Below the pieces are notes generated by a model. That model did no database searches, was not told the origin of the DNA, and saw nothing but the letters and a program-made list of their open reading frames with translations. 6,447 nucleotides of DNA from Phycisphaerales bacterium (GTDB lineage Bacteria > Planctomycetota > Phycisphaerae > Phycisphaerales > SM1A02), in the NCBI GenBank assembly GCA_029243925.1, contig JAQWRC010000050.1, positions 1 through 6,447 on the forward strand, written 5' to 3'. Positions 1 to 5,840 of the stretch are shown here, in pieces; positions within the stretch are counted from its first letter, which is position 1, and the number at the start of each line of letters is the position of its first letter. Position numbers and translations under genes: made by a program.

Positions 1-522
1 ATCAAGATCGACGTCCAGAATCACATGTCCGTTGAGTGTCACCTTGATGTGTCGCCCATCGACCAGAACGTCCTGTTGGTTCCATTCCCCCGGTGGCTTT
101 TGGAATCCGCGTGCTGCTGCGGCGACGCCGTAGATCGAACCGTGGTACTGCCAAGGTTTCAGGTTCGCCCACTTTTCATGGGTGTTTTCCAGTATCTGCA
201 ATTCGATGCCGGCGTAGGCGGCGTCACCCGTCAACGGAGAACGAATGCCAAGTCCGTTGTTTGCTCCAGGCGTCAGCTTGAACTGAAAGCGCAGCATGAA
301 GTTGGCATATTCCTCCGCAGTGTAGAGATTGCCGAGGTGTTCTCCAGGTTCCGGAACCCGTGAATGGATTTCGTGGTTCTTCACGATGTAGCCGGCGGTA
401 TCACCGGTCCAGCCGTCAAAGTTTGTGCCGTTGAACAACGGTGTGAACCCGTCATTGGATTGGCCTGTATTGCAGCCTGAGAGCAGTATCGCGGTGAGCA
501 CAATAAGAAGCGTTCGAATCAT
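1..522 (-). CDS. DUF1080 (3-keto-disaccharide hydrolase type) lipoprotein, partial
   Basis: The minus strand is open for 174 codons from an ATG at 522 to the left window edge, so the C-terminus is missing. The start MIRTLLIVLTAILLSGC is a lipoprotein signal peptide with lipobox L14-S15-G16-C17, so the mature protein should be lipid-anchored outside the cytoplasmic membrane. The DUF1080 domain starts at about residue 26 with FTPLFNGTNFDGW. It continues with the hallmark 'PGANNGLGIRSP' (85-96), 'GIELQILEN' (105-113), 'HGSIYGV' (127-133) and 'GEWNQQDVLVDGRHIKVTLNG' (from 145), a concanavalin/LamG-like beta-sandwich pattern. Family members act on, or bind, oxidised sugars and glycosides; the exact substrate cannot be read here. 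Full-length relatives usually exceed 200 residues, so probably only the last strands are cut. A -10-like TAGGAT ends 6 bp before the ATG, suggesting a leaderless mRNA. The gene diverges from the amine oxidase. Family assignment is firm, function much less so. Confidence 0.93.
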   Translation of the reverse strand, partial: MIRTLLIVLTAILLSGCNTGQSNDGFTPLFNGTNFDGWTGDTAGYIVKNHEIHSRVPEPGEHLGNLYTAEEYANFMLRFQFKLTPGANNGLGIRSPLTGDAAYAGIELQILENTHEKWANLKPWQYHGSIYGVAAAARGFQKPPGEWNQQDVLVDGRHIKVTLNGHVILDVDLD

Positions 523-528
523 CCGGGC

Positions 529-534
529 ATCCTA
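529..534 (-). promoter_or_regulatory. Predicted -10 element of the DUF1080 gene (leaderless spacing)
   Basis: Read on the minus strand, GGCTAGGAT contains the TANNNT hexamer TAGGAT. Six bases (GCCCGG) then separate it from the ATG at 522, which puts the expected transcription start on or next to the A of the start codon. No good -35 box is seen. A GGAGG at 537-541 lies about 14 bases from the ATG, too far for a normal Shine-Dalgarno, and upstream of the predicted RNA start. The call rests on spacing shared with other genes in this window. Confidence 0.5.
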
Positions 535-548
535 GCCTCCGAGCCTGC

Positions 549-554
549 TAGCCT
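549..554 (+). promoter_or_regulatory. Predicted -10 element of the amine oxidase gene (leaderless spacing)
   Basis: TGCTAGCCT at 546-554 has the extended -10 form TGnTANNNT. The hexamer TAGCCT ends 6 bases before the ATG at 561, so transcription would start at the A of the ATG. There is no Shine-Dalgarno in front of this ATG. The opposing -10 of the divergent gene lies 14 bp away, so the two polymerase footprints would overlap. Confidence 0.5.
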
Positions 555-560
555 GTGGTC

Positions 561-1697
561 ATGAGCAGATATGACGTCATCGTGGTCGGCGTTGGTGCCA
601 TGGGATCAGCAACCTGTCTGACCCTGGCTCGCCGTGGCGTTCGGGTGCTGGGTTTGGAGCGTCATGGGATCCCCCACGATCAAGGTTCCTCCCATGGCCA
701 GTCACGCATGATTCGCTGTGCCTATTACGAGCACCCTGACTACGTGCCGCTGCTTCTTCGATCGTGGGAACTCTGGGAGCAGCTCGGTGAGGAAGCTGGT
801 CGACAGTCCTTGTATGCAACCGGCGGACTGTACATGGGCCCCCCGGGAAGTGAGTTCGTTGAATCGAGTCTGCAGGCCGCTGACACGTACGGACTCGAAC
901 ATGAACGGCTTGATCGCAGTCAATTGCAGGAACGATTTCCCCAGTTCGATCTTCCCTTGGATTTCATTGCCATGCGTGAGTCGAAAGCTGGATTTCTCGT
1001 TCCAGAATGGTGCATCGAGGATCAGGTCCGCTTGGCTCGCTCGCATGGTGCGGAAATTCACGAATATGAATCAGTTGAATCGTGGGACAGCGACGCCGGT
1101 GGCGTGCAGGTTCAAACAGCTGCGGGGACCTACACAGCGGGCCATCTCGTGCTGTGTGCCGGAGCGTGGATGCCGCAACTCTCCAAGTCCACCTTGCCGT
1201 TGCACGTGACGCGTCAGGTCTTGGGCTGGACGAAGCCCGTTGATCCATCGGTGTTGCGGTTGGGGACATTGCCGGTATGGGCGATCGATTGTCCAGGCGA
1301 GGGGCAGCTGTATGGTTTCCCATTGACCGAAGGGCTTCCGGGCCCGACCGGATTCAAAGCCGCCATGCACGCGCCGGGGGTGCCGGCGGATCCGAATACG
1401 ATCGATCGTGAGTCGCGGCCCGGAGATGACGCGACGTTCATCGATCGCGTACGCGATTGGATTCCAGCTGCTGGATCGGAACTCGATGCCATGCGTATCT
1501 GCATGTACACCAATTCGATTGACGAGCATTTCATCATCGATGGGCACCCCGATCACTCGCATGTCACCATTGCCACCGGGTTTTCCGGGCACGGATTCAA
1601 GATGTCCAGTGTCATCGGCGAAGTACTCGCAGACATGTCCACTGAAGGACGAAGCGATCACCCCACAGCATTTCTGAAGATCAGTCGTCTTGCCTGA
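561..1697 (+). CDS. MSOX/SolA-type FAD-dependent amine oxidase (sarcosine or N-methyl amino acid oxidase family)
   Basis: A 378-residue cytoplasmic flavoprotein of the DAO superfamily. Family members oxidise secondary or N-methyl amino acids (sarcosine, N-methyl-tryptophan, pipecolate) with O2, releasing H2O2; the substrate here is not decided. The Rossmann motif GVGAMG is at 10-15 and the FAD-ribose-binding Glu is E33. 'HDQGSSHGQSRMIR' gives H45, R49 and R52, matching MSOX His45, Arg49 and Arg52. K266 and H270 lie in 'GFKAAMH', C314 in 'CMYTNSIDEHFIIDG', and K347 in 'GFSGHGFKMSS'. These correspond to MSOX Lys265 (O2 activation), His269, Cys315 (covalent FAD link) and Lys348. Length matches the family (about 370-390). 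A GTG at 555 would add two residues, but it lies between the predicted -10 and the transcription start, so the ATG at 561 is preferred. The gene looks monocistronic. No metabolic partner gene is adjacent. Confidence 0.92.
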   Translation: MSRYDVIVVGVGAMGSATCLTLARRGVRVLGLERHGIPHDQGSSHGQSRMIRCAYYEHPDYVPLLLRSWELWEQLGEEAGRQSLYATGGLYMGPPGSEFVESSLQAADTYGLEHERLDRSQLQERFPQFDLPLDFIAMRESKAGFLVPEWCIEDQVRLARSHGAEIHEYESVESWDSDAGGVQVQTAAGTYTAGHLVLCAGAWMPQLSKSTLPLHVTRQVLGWTKPVDPSVLRLGTLPVWAIDCPGEGQLYGFPLTEGLPGPTGFKAAMHAPGVPADPNTIDRESRPGDDATFIDRVRDWIPAAGSELDAMRICMYTNSIDEHFIIDGHPDHSHVTIATGFSGHGFKMSSVIGEVLADMSTEGRSDHPTAFLKISRLA

Positions 1698-1741
1698 GTA
1701 GGCATGCAGGTCCATGGTGGAGTCAATCTTTGTCCTCCGGC

Positions 1742-1747
1742 TACCAT
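1742..1747 (+). promoter_or_regulatory. Predicted -10 element of the 258-residue membrane protein gene (leaderless spacing)
   Basis: GGCTACCATTGCCAT at 1739-1753 runs directly into the ATG at 1754. The hexamer TACCAT ends 6 bases before the ATG, identical spacing to the elements at 529 and 549. It shares the word GCTACCATT with the nuoG promoter. A TTG at 1730 in the same frame lies upstream of this element and is therefore unlikely to be the start. Confidence 0.5.
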
Positions 1748-1753
1748 TGCCAT

Positions 1754-2530
1754 ATGCCTTCTGAACACCACCCCATTCAAGACAGCCAGGACGAATCACC
1801 TGTGGGGACCGGCGAAGCAGATGCGGCCGAGCGTGAAGTATCCATACAGGGAAATCGCCGCAAACCTTCGAGCATGAAGTTCTTCATCGCAGTTGTGCTG
1901 CTTGGCGTGCTCTTCGCATTTCTCGTTGGTCTGGTGTTGTCGTTCCTGACTCCGGGTTGGTACACCCCCCCGGCAGCTGAGGATGCTTCGGCCGTGGAGC
2001 TTGCTCAAGCAGCAGAGTTCCGTCTGGTGGAGGAGTTCCAGAAGATTCGTGAACCAGGAGCACCATGGAAGCTGCGTGTGCCCGATGAGGCAGTGAATGC
2101 CTGGTTGGCAATTCGGCTTGAAGCCTGGTTGGCACATGATGATCGCCCCGCATGGCCGGAGTTCATGAGTGCACCGCAGATTCACACCACGACTGTGGGC
2201 GTGTATGTCGCGGTCGGGTTCAATGCGTCGGTTGTGGGGGTTCGCATCGAGCCCATCATTGAGGATGATTCACTCCACTTGCACTTGAGGGGCGGCCTGA
2301 TTGGGCGATTGCCCCTGCCGTCACCGCCCTCTGCTTTGCTGGACCGTCTGAAGCAGGCTGCCGGAGCAGGCGATGAGGCAGCAGCTTTCGCGACGGCACA
2401 TTTGCTCGATGGTCAAGGTGTGCCCACAACCCTGAAATTGGTGGATGGGCGCACAGTGCAGATTGATGAAGTCGTTTTGGATGACGGGGCGATGATCCTG
2501 ACTGCACGGACCATGCTCCGGTCGGAATGA
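1754..2530 (+). CDS. Single-pass membrane-anchored protein of unknown function
   Basis: No family is recognised with confidence. The 258-residue product has a charged, disordered N-terminus (1-40, rich in Glu, Asp, Ser and Pro, ending in the basic NRRK at 34-37). One strong transmembrane helix follows at about 43-65 (FFIAVVLLGVLFAFLVGLVL region). The remaining ~190-residue domain should be extracytoplasmic by the positive-inside rule. The domain has a conserved-looking 'WKLRVPDEAVNAWLA' (105-119) and alternating beta-strand stretches at about 141-182 and 225-253, with one amphipathic helix around 193-215. A lone N-terminal helix plus a beta-rich soluble domain recalls YpmS/DUF2140-like anchored proteins, but that is only an architectural comparison. 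The ATG at 1754 is preferred over the TTG at 1730 because the predicted promoter lies between them. The gene sits 56 bp after the amine oxidase and 55 bp before nuoG, each with its own promoter, so an operon is not implied. Confidence 0.78.
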   Translation: MPSEHHPIQDSQDESPVGTGEADAAEREVSIQGNRRKPSSMKFFIAVVLLGVLFAFLVGLVLSFLTPGWYTPPAAEDASAVELAQAAEFRLVEEFQKIREPGAPWKLRVPDEAVNAWLAIRLEAWLAHDDRPAWPEFMSAPQIHTTTVGVYVAVGFNASVVGVRIEPIIEDDSLHLHLRGGLIGRLPLPSPPSALLDRLKQAAGAGDEAAAFATAHLLDGQGVPTTLKLVDGRTVQIDEVVLDDGAMILTARTMLRSE

Positions 2531-2545
2531 CCCCTCTCAGTCTGC

Positions 2546-2551
2546 TACCAT
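2546..2551 (+). promoter_or_regulatory. Predicted extended -10 element for nuoG
   Basis: TCTGCTACCATTTGCCA at 2541-2557 contains TGnTACCAT, nearly the same word as at 1739-1752. Transcription would start around 2557-2558, giving a leader of about 28 bases before the ATG at 2586. It lies inside the 55-bp gap after the preceding stop codon, so nuoG probably has its own transcript. No clear -35 box is visible. Confidence 0.45.
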
Positions 2552-2572
2552 TTGCCACCTTGACGGACTTTC

Positions 2573-2577
2573 AGGAG
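2573..2577 (+). promoter_or_regulatory. Shine-Dalgarno AGGAG deciding the nuoG start
   Basis: AGGAG lies 8 bases before the ATG at 2586 but only 2 bases before the in-frame ATG at 2580. Normal spacing is about 5-9 bases, so the start at 2586 is favoured. This is the clearest Shine-Dalgarno placed to serve a start codon in the window, and it goes with the one promoter that leaves room for a leader. Confidence 0.65.
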
Positions 2578-2585
2578 CGATGGGC

Positions 2586-4226
2586 ATGCCCCAGATCAGC
2601 ATCAATGGACACCCCTGTGAGTTTGAGGATGGACAATCCATCCTCGAAGTTGCATTGGCACACGAGACGGAGATTCCGCATTACTGCTGGCATCCGGGCT
2701 TGTCGGTGGTGGCCAGTTGCCGGATTTGCTTGGTGGAAGTCTGGGCTCCAAATCCACGCAATGACAACAAACTTGAGGCGATTCCCAAGTTGCTCCCCGC
2801 CTGCCAGACGCCAGCTTCGGACGGGCAGGTCGTGCACACCGATTCTCCCAAGGCGGTAGGCAATCAACGATCGGTCATGGAATACCTGCTGATCAATCAC
2901 CCGGTCGATTGCCCCGTGTGCGATCAGGCTGGCGAGTGCTCGCTTCAGGATTATGCGTATCGGTATGGACGCGCAGGAAGTCGTTTTGAGGAAGAGAAAC
3001 TCAAGCAGTCGAAGAAGGATCTCGGTCCGGACGTTCTGTTGTATGGCGATCGTTGCATCATGTGTTCCCGCTGTGTCCGATTCACCCGTGAGGTGACAGG
3101 TACAAGCGAGCTCATGGTGTCTGGCCGTGGAGCAAGTGAAGCGATAGACGTCTTCCCGGGTGTAGCGCTCGACAACGAACTCAGTGGCAACGTGATCGAT
3201 CTCTGTCCAGTCGGCGCACTGCTCGACAAGGACTTTCTGTTTCAGCAGCGTGTCTGGTATCTGACACGTACGCCATCGATCGATGGGCTGACCAGTGCCG
3301 GCGACAACATCAGCGTTGAACACAATCATGGGACGGTGTTTCGAATCAAGCCGCGCACGAATCTCGAGGTCAATCAATGGTGGATTTCCGACGAGATTCG
3401 CTGGGGCTGGAAGTTCATCCACGATGAGTCTCGGCACCGCATCCCAGCGGTCCGGGGGCACGAATCATGGGCTCCCGAAGAAGCTGATGTGGCATGGAGC
3501 ACCGCGTTGTCTTCGACGGTTGCAGGATTGAAGGATCGGCACATCGGCGTGCTGATCAGTCCGATGCTGGCATGTGAGGACGCATGGCATCTGGCACGCA
3601 TGGCGCGCCAGATGGACCCCGACGCACTGCTTGCGGTGGGTCCGGTGCCATTTGAGGGGGAAGACAAGACCTTCCCTGGCGGATACACGATCCGGGCCGA
3701 GAAGGCTCCGAATGCCCGTGGGGTGCGACGTGTGTTGGAGGCATTTGGTGGTCGCGTAACGGATGCAGCCGGATTTGAAGTCGCGCTGTCTTCCGAATCC
3801 GGTCCCGAAGCGGTCGTGCTGACCGGCAACTACCCCAGCGCCTGGGTGACGGAATCATTTGCCGAGGCATTGGGCGATCGATTTGTAGTGCTGATCGACA
3901 CGATGCCCAATCGCCTGGAGACGCGCTGCGATGTGTTCATGCCCGCCGCGACGTGGGTCGAGAAGAGCGGCACGTTTGAAAATGTTGATGGGCGATTGCA
4001 AGCGTTCGAGCGTGCCATCGAACCCCTCGACTATTGCAAGAGTGACGCTCAGATTGCCATTGACCTGCTGGCGGTGCATGATGGCGTGCAAGCAGACTGG
4101 TTCAATGCGGCGATGACGCGACAGGCGATGTCGATTGAATCAGGCATGAAGGAGTTCCTCGAGGAGGTCCACATGCCCGAAGCACAGACGACGGTTGAAT
4201 CTGACATGGAAGTCGTTGAGTTGTAG
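2586..4226 (+). CDS. nuoG: NADH-quinone oxidoreductase subunit G (complex I, Fe-S protein), short form
   Basis: The product (546 residues from ATG 2586) carries electrons from NuoEF towards NuoB/NuoI in the peripheral arm of complex I, on the cytoplasmic face. A 2Fe-2S ferredoxin domain (N1b) has C34, C45, C48 and C73. The His-Cys box 'HPVDCPVCDQAGEC' gives H105, C109, C112 and C118 (4Fe-4S N5). 'CIMCSRC' gives C157, C160 and C163, with C207 in 'LCPVGAL' (N4). The region 'RTPSIDGLTSAGDNI' to 'EVNQWWISDEIRW' (about 228-273) follows the mitochondrial/alphaproteobacterial type, and the extra N7 cysteines of Thermus and E. coli are absent. The rest (about 300-490) is a degenerate molybdopterin-oxidoreductase fold ending in 'ATWVEKSGTFENVDGRLQ'. 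Mitochondrial-type homologues are near 700 residues and E. coli near 900, so this domain is compact. No other nuo gene is in the window. The start at 2586 rests on the Shine-Dalgarno. Confidence 0.94.
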   Translation: MPQISINGHPCEFEDGQSILEVALAHETEIPHYCWHPGLSVVASCRICLVEVWAPNPRNDNKLEAIPKLLPACQTPASDGQVVHTDSPKAVGNQRSVMEYLLINHPVDCPVCDQAGECSLQDYAYRYGRAGSRFEEEKLKQSKKDLGPDVLLYGDRCIMCSRCVRFTREVTGTSELMVSGRGASEAIDVFPGVALDNELSGNVIDLCPVGALLDKDFLFQQRVWYLTRTPSIDGLTSAGDNISVEHNHGTVFRIKPRTNLEVNQWWISDEIRWGWKFIHDESRHRIPAVRGHESWAPEEADVAWSTALSSTVAGLKDRHIGVLISPMLACEDAWHLARMARQMDPDALLAVGPVPFEGEDKTFPGGYTIRAEKAPNARGVRRVLEAFGGRVTDAAGFEVALSSESGPEAVVLTGNYPSAWVTESFAEALGDRFVVLIDTMPNRLETRCDVFMPAATWVEKSGTFENVDGRLQAFERAIEPLDYCKSDAQIAIDLLAVHDGVQADWFNAAMTRQAMSIESGMKEFLEEVHMPEAQTTVESDMEVVEL

Positions 4227-4237
4227 GTCGCTTGGGC

Positions 4238-4687
4238 TCAGTTGCCCGGTCGAAGAACAACGGCACAACCTGCAGGCATGGCAATCAATATTCCATAGAG
4301 CACCGAGAATGTCGCCAGCGACAGTCCGGTGGTCATCGTATGGAATGAACCATCGCCGAGAAAGAGAATCCCGAGTCCGACGATTGCGCTGCACAGTCCG
4401 GCAAGTGCGCTGCAGCGTGCAAGCTGCCACAGCCAGGAGTCGAGTGTTGTGATGAGGGAAAACAATCTCGAACAGCCCAGGAGCGCTATTGTGCCGCTGC
4501 AGACGAGTGCGAGACTCCATGGTGCGATGAGACTGTTCCCGTAGATGGCATCAAGGAGCGTGGCCAGCAGCAGCGCGAGGTAGATTGGTGGAAGGATCAG
4601 GAGCATGTAGCGCCGTGGATGCTCAGGCTCGGAGTTCGTCGGGGTATCGGATTGTGTTTGGGGTGTGTTCATGTTCCACGCTTTCAT
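4238..4687 (-). CDS. Small four-helix integral membrane protein, weakly MotA/TolQ-like
   Basis: Not recognised with confidence. The 149-residue product has a hydrophilic N-terminus (1-26, rich in Thr, Ser, Pro and Gln). Four hydrophobic segments follow, at about 27-47, 53-78, 88-111 and 117-145, with a very short polar tail (RPGN). Positive-inside bias (RR at 25-26, R146) suggests both ends face the cytoplasm. The stretch 'GLCSAIVGLGILFLG' (97-111) followed by 'GLSLATFSVLYGILIA' (121-136) resembles the helix pair of the MotA/TolQ/ExbB family (GLLGTVxGLI... and ALxTTLYGxxxA). The large cytoplasmic MotA loop is missing, so this is a weak analogy. Starts at 4687 and 4672 (M6) are both possible; an in-frame stop blocks anything longer, and neither has a strong Shine-Dalgarno. 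It converges on nuoG with an 11-bp gap and diverges from pyrB. Confidence 0.72.
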   Translation of the reverse strand: MKAWNMNTPQTQSDTPTNSEPEHPRRYMLLILPPIYLALLLATLLDAIYGNSLIAPWSLALVCSGTIALLGCSRLFSLITTLDSWLWQLARCSALAGLCSAIVGLGILFLGDGSFHTMTTGLSLATFSVLYGILIAMPAGCAVVLRPGN

Positions 4688-4717
4688 CGCCCATCTTCAT
4701 GCCCTTCTGAACACCCA

Positions 4718-4723
4718 TACGTA
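4718..4723 (-). promoter_or_regulatory. Possible -10 element for the four-helix membrane protein gene
   Basis: Read on the minus strand, GCTACGTAT resembles the GCTANNNT words in front of other genes here, though the hexamer TACGTA ends in A. It would start RNA near 4711 and give a leader of about 24 bases. Weak: only the resemblance and location support it. Confidence 0.25.
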
Positions 4724-4760
4724 GCTCGCCTCAAAGAAGATCCTGAGATCGCCCCGAGTT

Positions 4761-4779
4761 ATTCAAAAACACGTTGAAT
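4761..4779. repeat. Inverted repeat ATTCAA-N7-TTGAAT
   Basis: ATTCAA (4761-4766) and TTGAAT (4774-4779) are perfect 6-bp reverse complements separated by 7 bases. The site is AT-rich in a GC-rich region and lies roughly midway between two divergent genes, upstream of both predicted promoters. This suits a dimeric regulator's operator. A chance repeat is not excluded. Confidence 0.4.
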
Positions 4780-4810
4780 TTCCGATTGGGGCCGCTTGAG
4801 GTGCTTTGTG

Positions 4811-4827
4811 GGCATTCCAATAATGCC
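4811..4827. repeat. Inverted repeat GGCATT-N5-AATGCC
   Basis: GGCATT (4811-4816) and AATGCC (4822-4827) are perfect 6-bp reverse complements around CCAAT. The centre (4819) is 54 bp before the predicted pyrB transcription start, a position typical of activator or repressor sites. If the transcript started further upstream it could instead form a hairpin in the leader. It is not followed by a U-tract, so it is not a classic attenuator terminator. Confidence 0.4.
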
Positions 4828-4859
4828 TCCAATGTGTCGCGGCTGATGCTGTGCATCGG

Positions 4860-4865
4860 TATCCT
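4860..4865 (+). promoter_or_regulatory. Predicted -10 element of pyrB (leaderless spacing)
   Basis: TATCCT ends 7 bases before the ATG at 4873, so RNA would begin at or within a base of the start codon. No Shine-Dalgarno precedes this ATG. The placement agrees with homology, which also sets the PyrB start at 4873 and not at the ATG at 4774. Confidence 0.5.
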
Positions 4866-4872
4866 GTGTGGC

Positions 4873-5826
4873 ATGTCGACTACCACATGGGCAGCAACCG
4901 GCCATCTTCTGGGCCTCGAAGGTCTTTCGAGACCGCAGTTGCACGCGATGTTGGATGATGCGGAGCAGTTTCTTCCGGTTGTCCAGGGTGTTGTCGACCC
5001 CGAGCCGCTGCTTGCCGGTCGAGTGGTTGCCAATCTCTTTCTTGAGAACTCCACTCGGACCCGCGTGAGTTTCTCGGTGGCTGCTCAGCGACTTGGAGCG
5101 CAAGTTGTCGATCTTCTTGGAAGCACCTCAAGCAGTACCAAGGGTGAATCGCTGGTTGATACGGCGGCAAACATCGCTGCAATGGGAGTTGATGCGATCG
5201 TCGTTCGTTGCACTGCTTCGGGCGGCCCGCAGCTGATATCGGAACACGTCGATGTTCCGGTGCTCAACGCCGGAGACGGCATGCATGAGCACCCGACTCA
5301 GGGGCTCCTTGATCTCTTGACCATTCGCCAACATCTTGGGACGGCAGATCTCGATGGGCGGCGGATTGCGATTGTCGGGGACATCGGCTCCAGCCGCGTG
5401 GCGCGGTCGAATCTCCATGCATTGACCACATGTGGCGCGGATGTCGTGTTGGTCGGTCCTGCGGAACTGGTCCCGACTGATTTCGAGCGGCTCATTCCGA
5501 ATGAAGCTGATCGGGGCAGGGTTACGGTCCAGCACGACTTCGATGCGGTCATTTCCGATGTAGACGTGGTCATGATGCTGCGTATTCAGTTTGAGCGACA
5601 CGAAGACCAGGCGATCCCTGAGGATTACATCGAGCGGTATGGCCTGAATGCGGCGCGAGCTGAGCGAATGGCGGATGGTGCAGCGGTGCTCCATCCCGGC
5701 CCCGTGAACCGTGGTGTCGAGTTGGTCAATGAAGTTGCTGATGGGCCTCGCAGTCTGATTCTGCAGCAGGTGACCAATGGCGTGGCGGTTCGCATGGCCG
5801 CTCTGGCTGGATTGCTGGCCTCCTGA
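4873..5826 (+). CDS. pyrB: Aspartate carbamoyltransferase catalytic subunit
   Basis: PyrB joins carbamoyl phosphate and L-aspartate to N-carbamoyl-L-aspartate, the committed step of de novo pyrimidine synthesis, in the cytoplasm. From ATG 4873 the product has 317 residues, close to the usual ~310. It opens with the typical 'HLLGLEGLSRPQL' (11-23). The carbamoyl phosphate loop is STRTR at 60-64. K90 in 'SSSTKGE' is the lysine supplied by the neighbouring subunit. 'HPTQGLLD' lies at 140-147. 'GDIGSSRVARS' (169-179) and 'LRIQFER' (236-242) hold the aspartate-binding arginines, and 'HPGPVNRG' (274-281) closes the active site. All key residues are present, so it should be active. No pyrI or pyrC is adjacent; the next gene, 14 bp on, is fliN-like. 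The 33-residue upstream extension from ATG 4774 lacks family similarity and is rejected. Confidence 0.97.
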   Translation: MSTTTWAATGHLLGLEGLSRPQLHAMLDDAEQFLPVVQGVVDPEPLLAGRVVANLFLENSTRTRVSFSVAAQRLGAQVVDLLGSTSSSTKGESLVDTAANIAAMGVDAIVVRCTASGGPQLISEHVDVPVLNAGDGMHEHPTQGLLDLLTIRQHLGTADLDGRRIAIVGDIGSSRVARSNLHALTTCGADVVLVGPAELVPTDFERLIPNEADRGRVTVQHDFDAVISDVDVVMMLRIQFERHEDQAIPEDYIERYGLNAARAERMADGAAVLHPGPVNRGVELVNEVADGPRSLILQQVTNGVAVRMAALAGLLAS

Positions 5827-5840
5827 CCCGCTGATCGCCG

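Larger units (their letters stand above)
4688..4872. other. Divergent intergenic region with two inverted repeats
   Basis: This 185-bp stretch separates the starts of the four-helix membrane protein (minus) and pyrB (plus) and is the longest non-coding part of the window. The reading frame of pyrB stays open back to an ATG at 4774, but those 33 extra residues look unlike any PyrB N-terminus. It contains the pyrB -10-like TATCCT, a weaker minus-strand GCTACGTAT at 4725-4717 as a possible promoter for the membrane protein, and perfect inverted repeats at 4761-4779 and 4811-4827. No tRNA, small ORF or U-tract terminator is apparent. Confidence 0.7.

Noticed and set aside
25..363. 112-codon plus-strand open frame at the left edge
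   Set aside because: The minus strand here encodes an unmistakable DUF1080 domain with a lipobox; the plus frame is its shadow.
532..554. Direct repeat CTAGCCT (532-538 and 548-554) as an operator pair
   Set aside because: It is better explained by the two divergent -10 elements, which share the GCTAG word. The 16-bp spacing alone is not enough evidence for a regulator site.
1071..1799. 242-codon open frame on the minus strand opposite the amine oxidase
   Set aside because: It is antisense to a gene with complete flavoenzyme motifs and also crosses the intergenic promoter. It has no domain-like content.
2571..3461. 296-codon open frame on the minus strand opposite nuoG
   Set aside because: It lies entirely antisense to a well-supported nuoG with all cluster ligands. 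Its translation has no recognisable motif and is a codon-bias shadow.
4234..4247. Possible bidirectional terminator GGGC-N6-GCCC between nuoG and the membrane protein gene
   Set aside because: The stem is only 4 bp, there is no T-tract, and half of it lies inside the minus-strand coding sequence.
4774..4872. N-terminal 33-residue extension of PyrB
   Set aside because: It does not resemble PyrB N-termini, has no ribosome site, covers an inverted repeat and the predicted -10, and makes the protein longer than usual.
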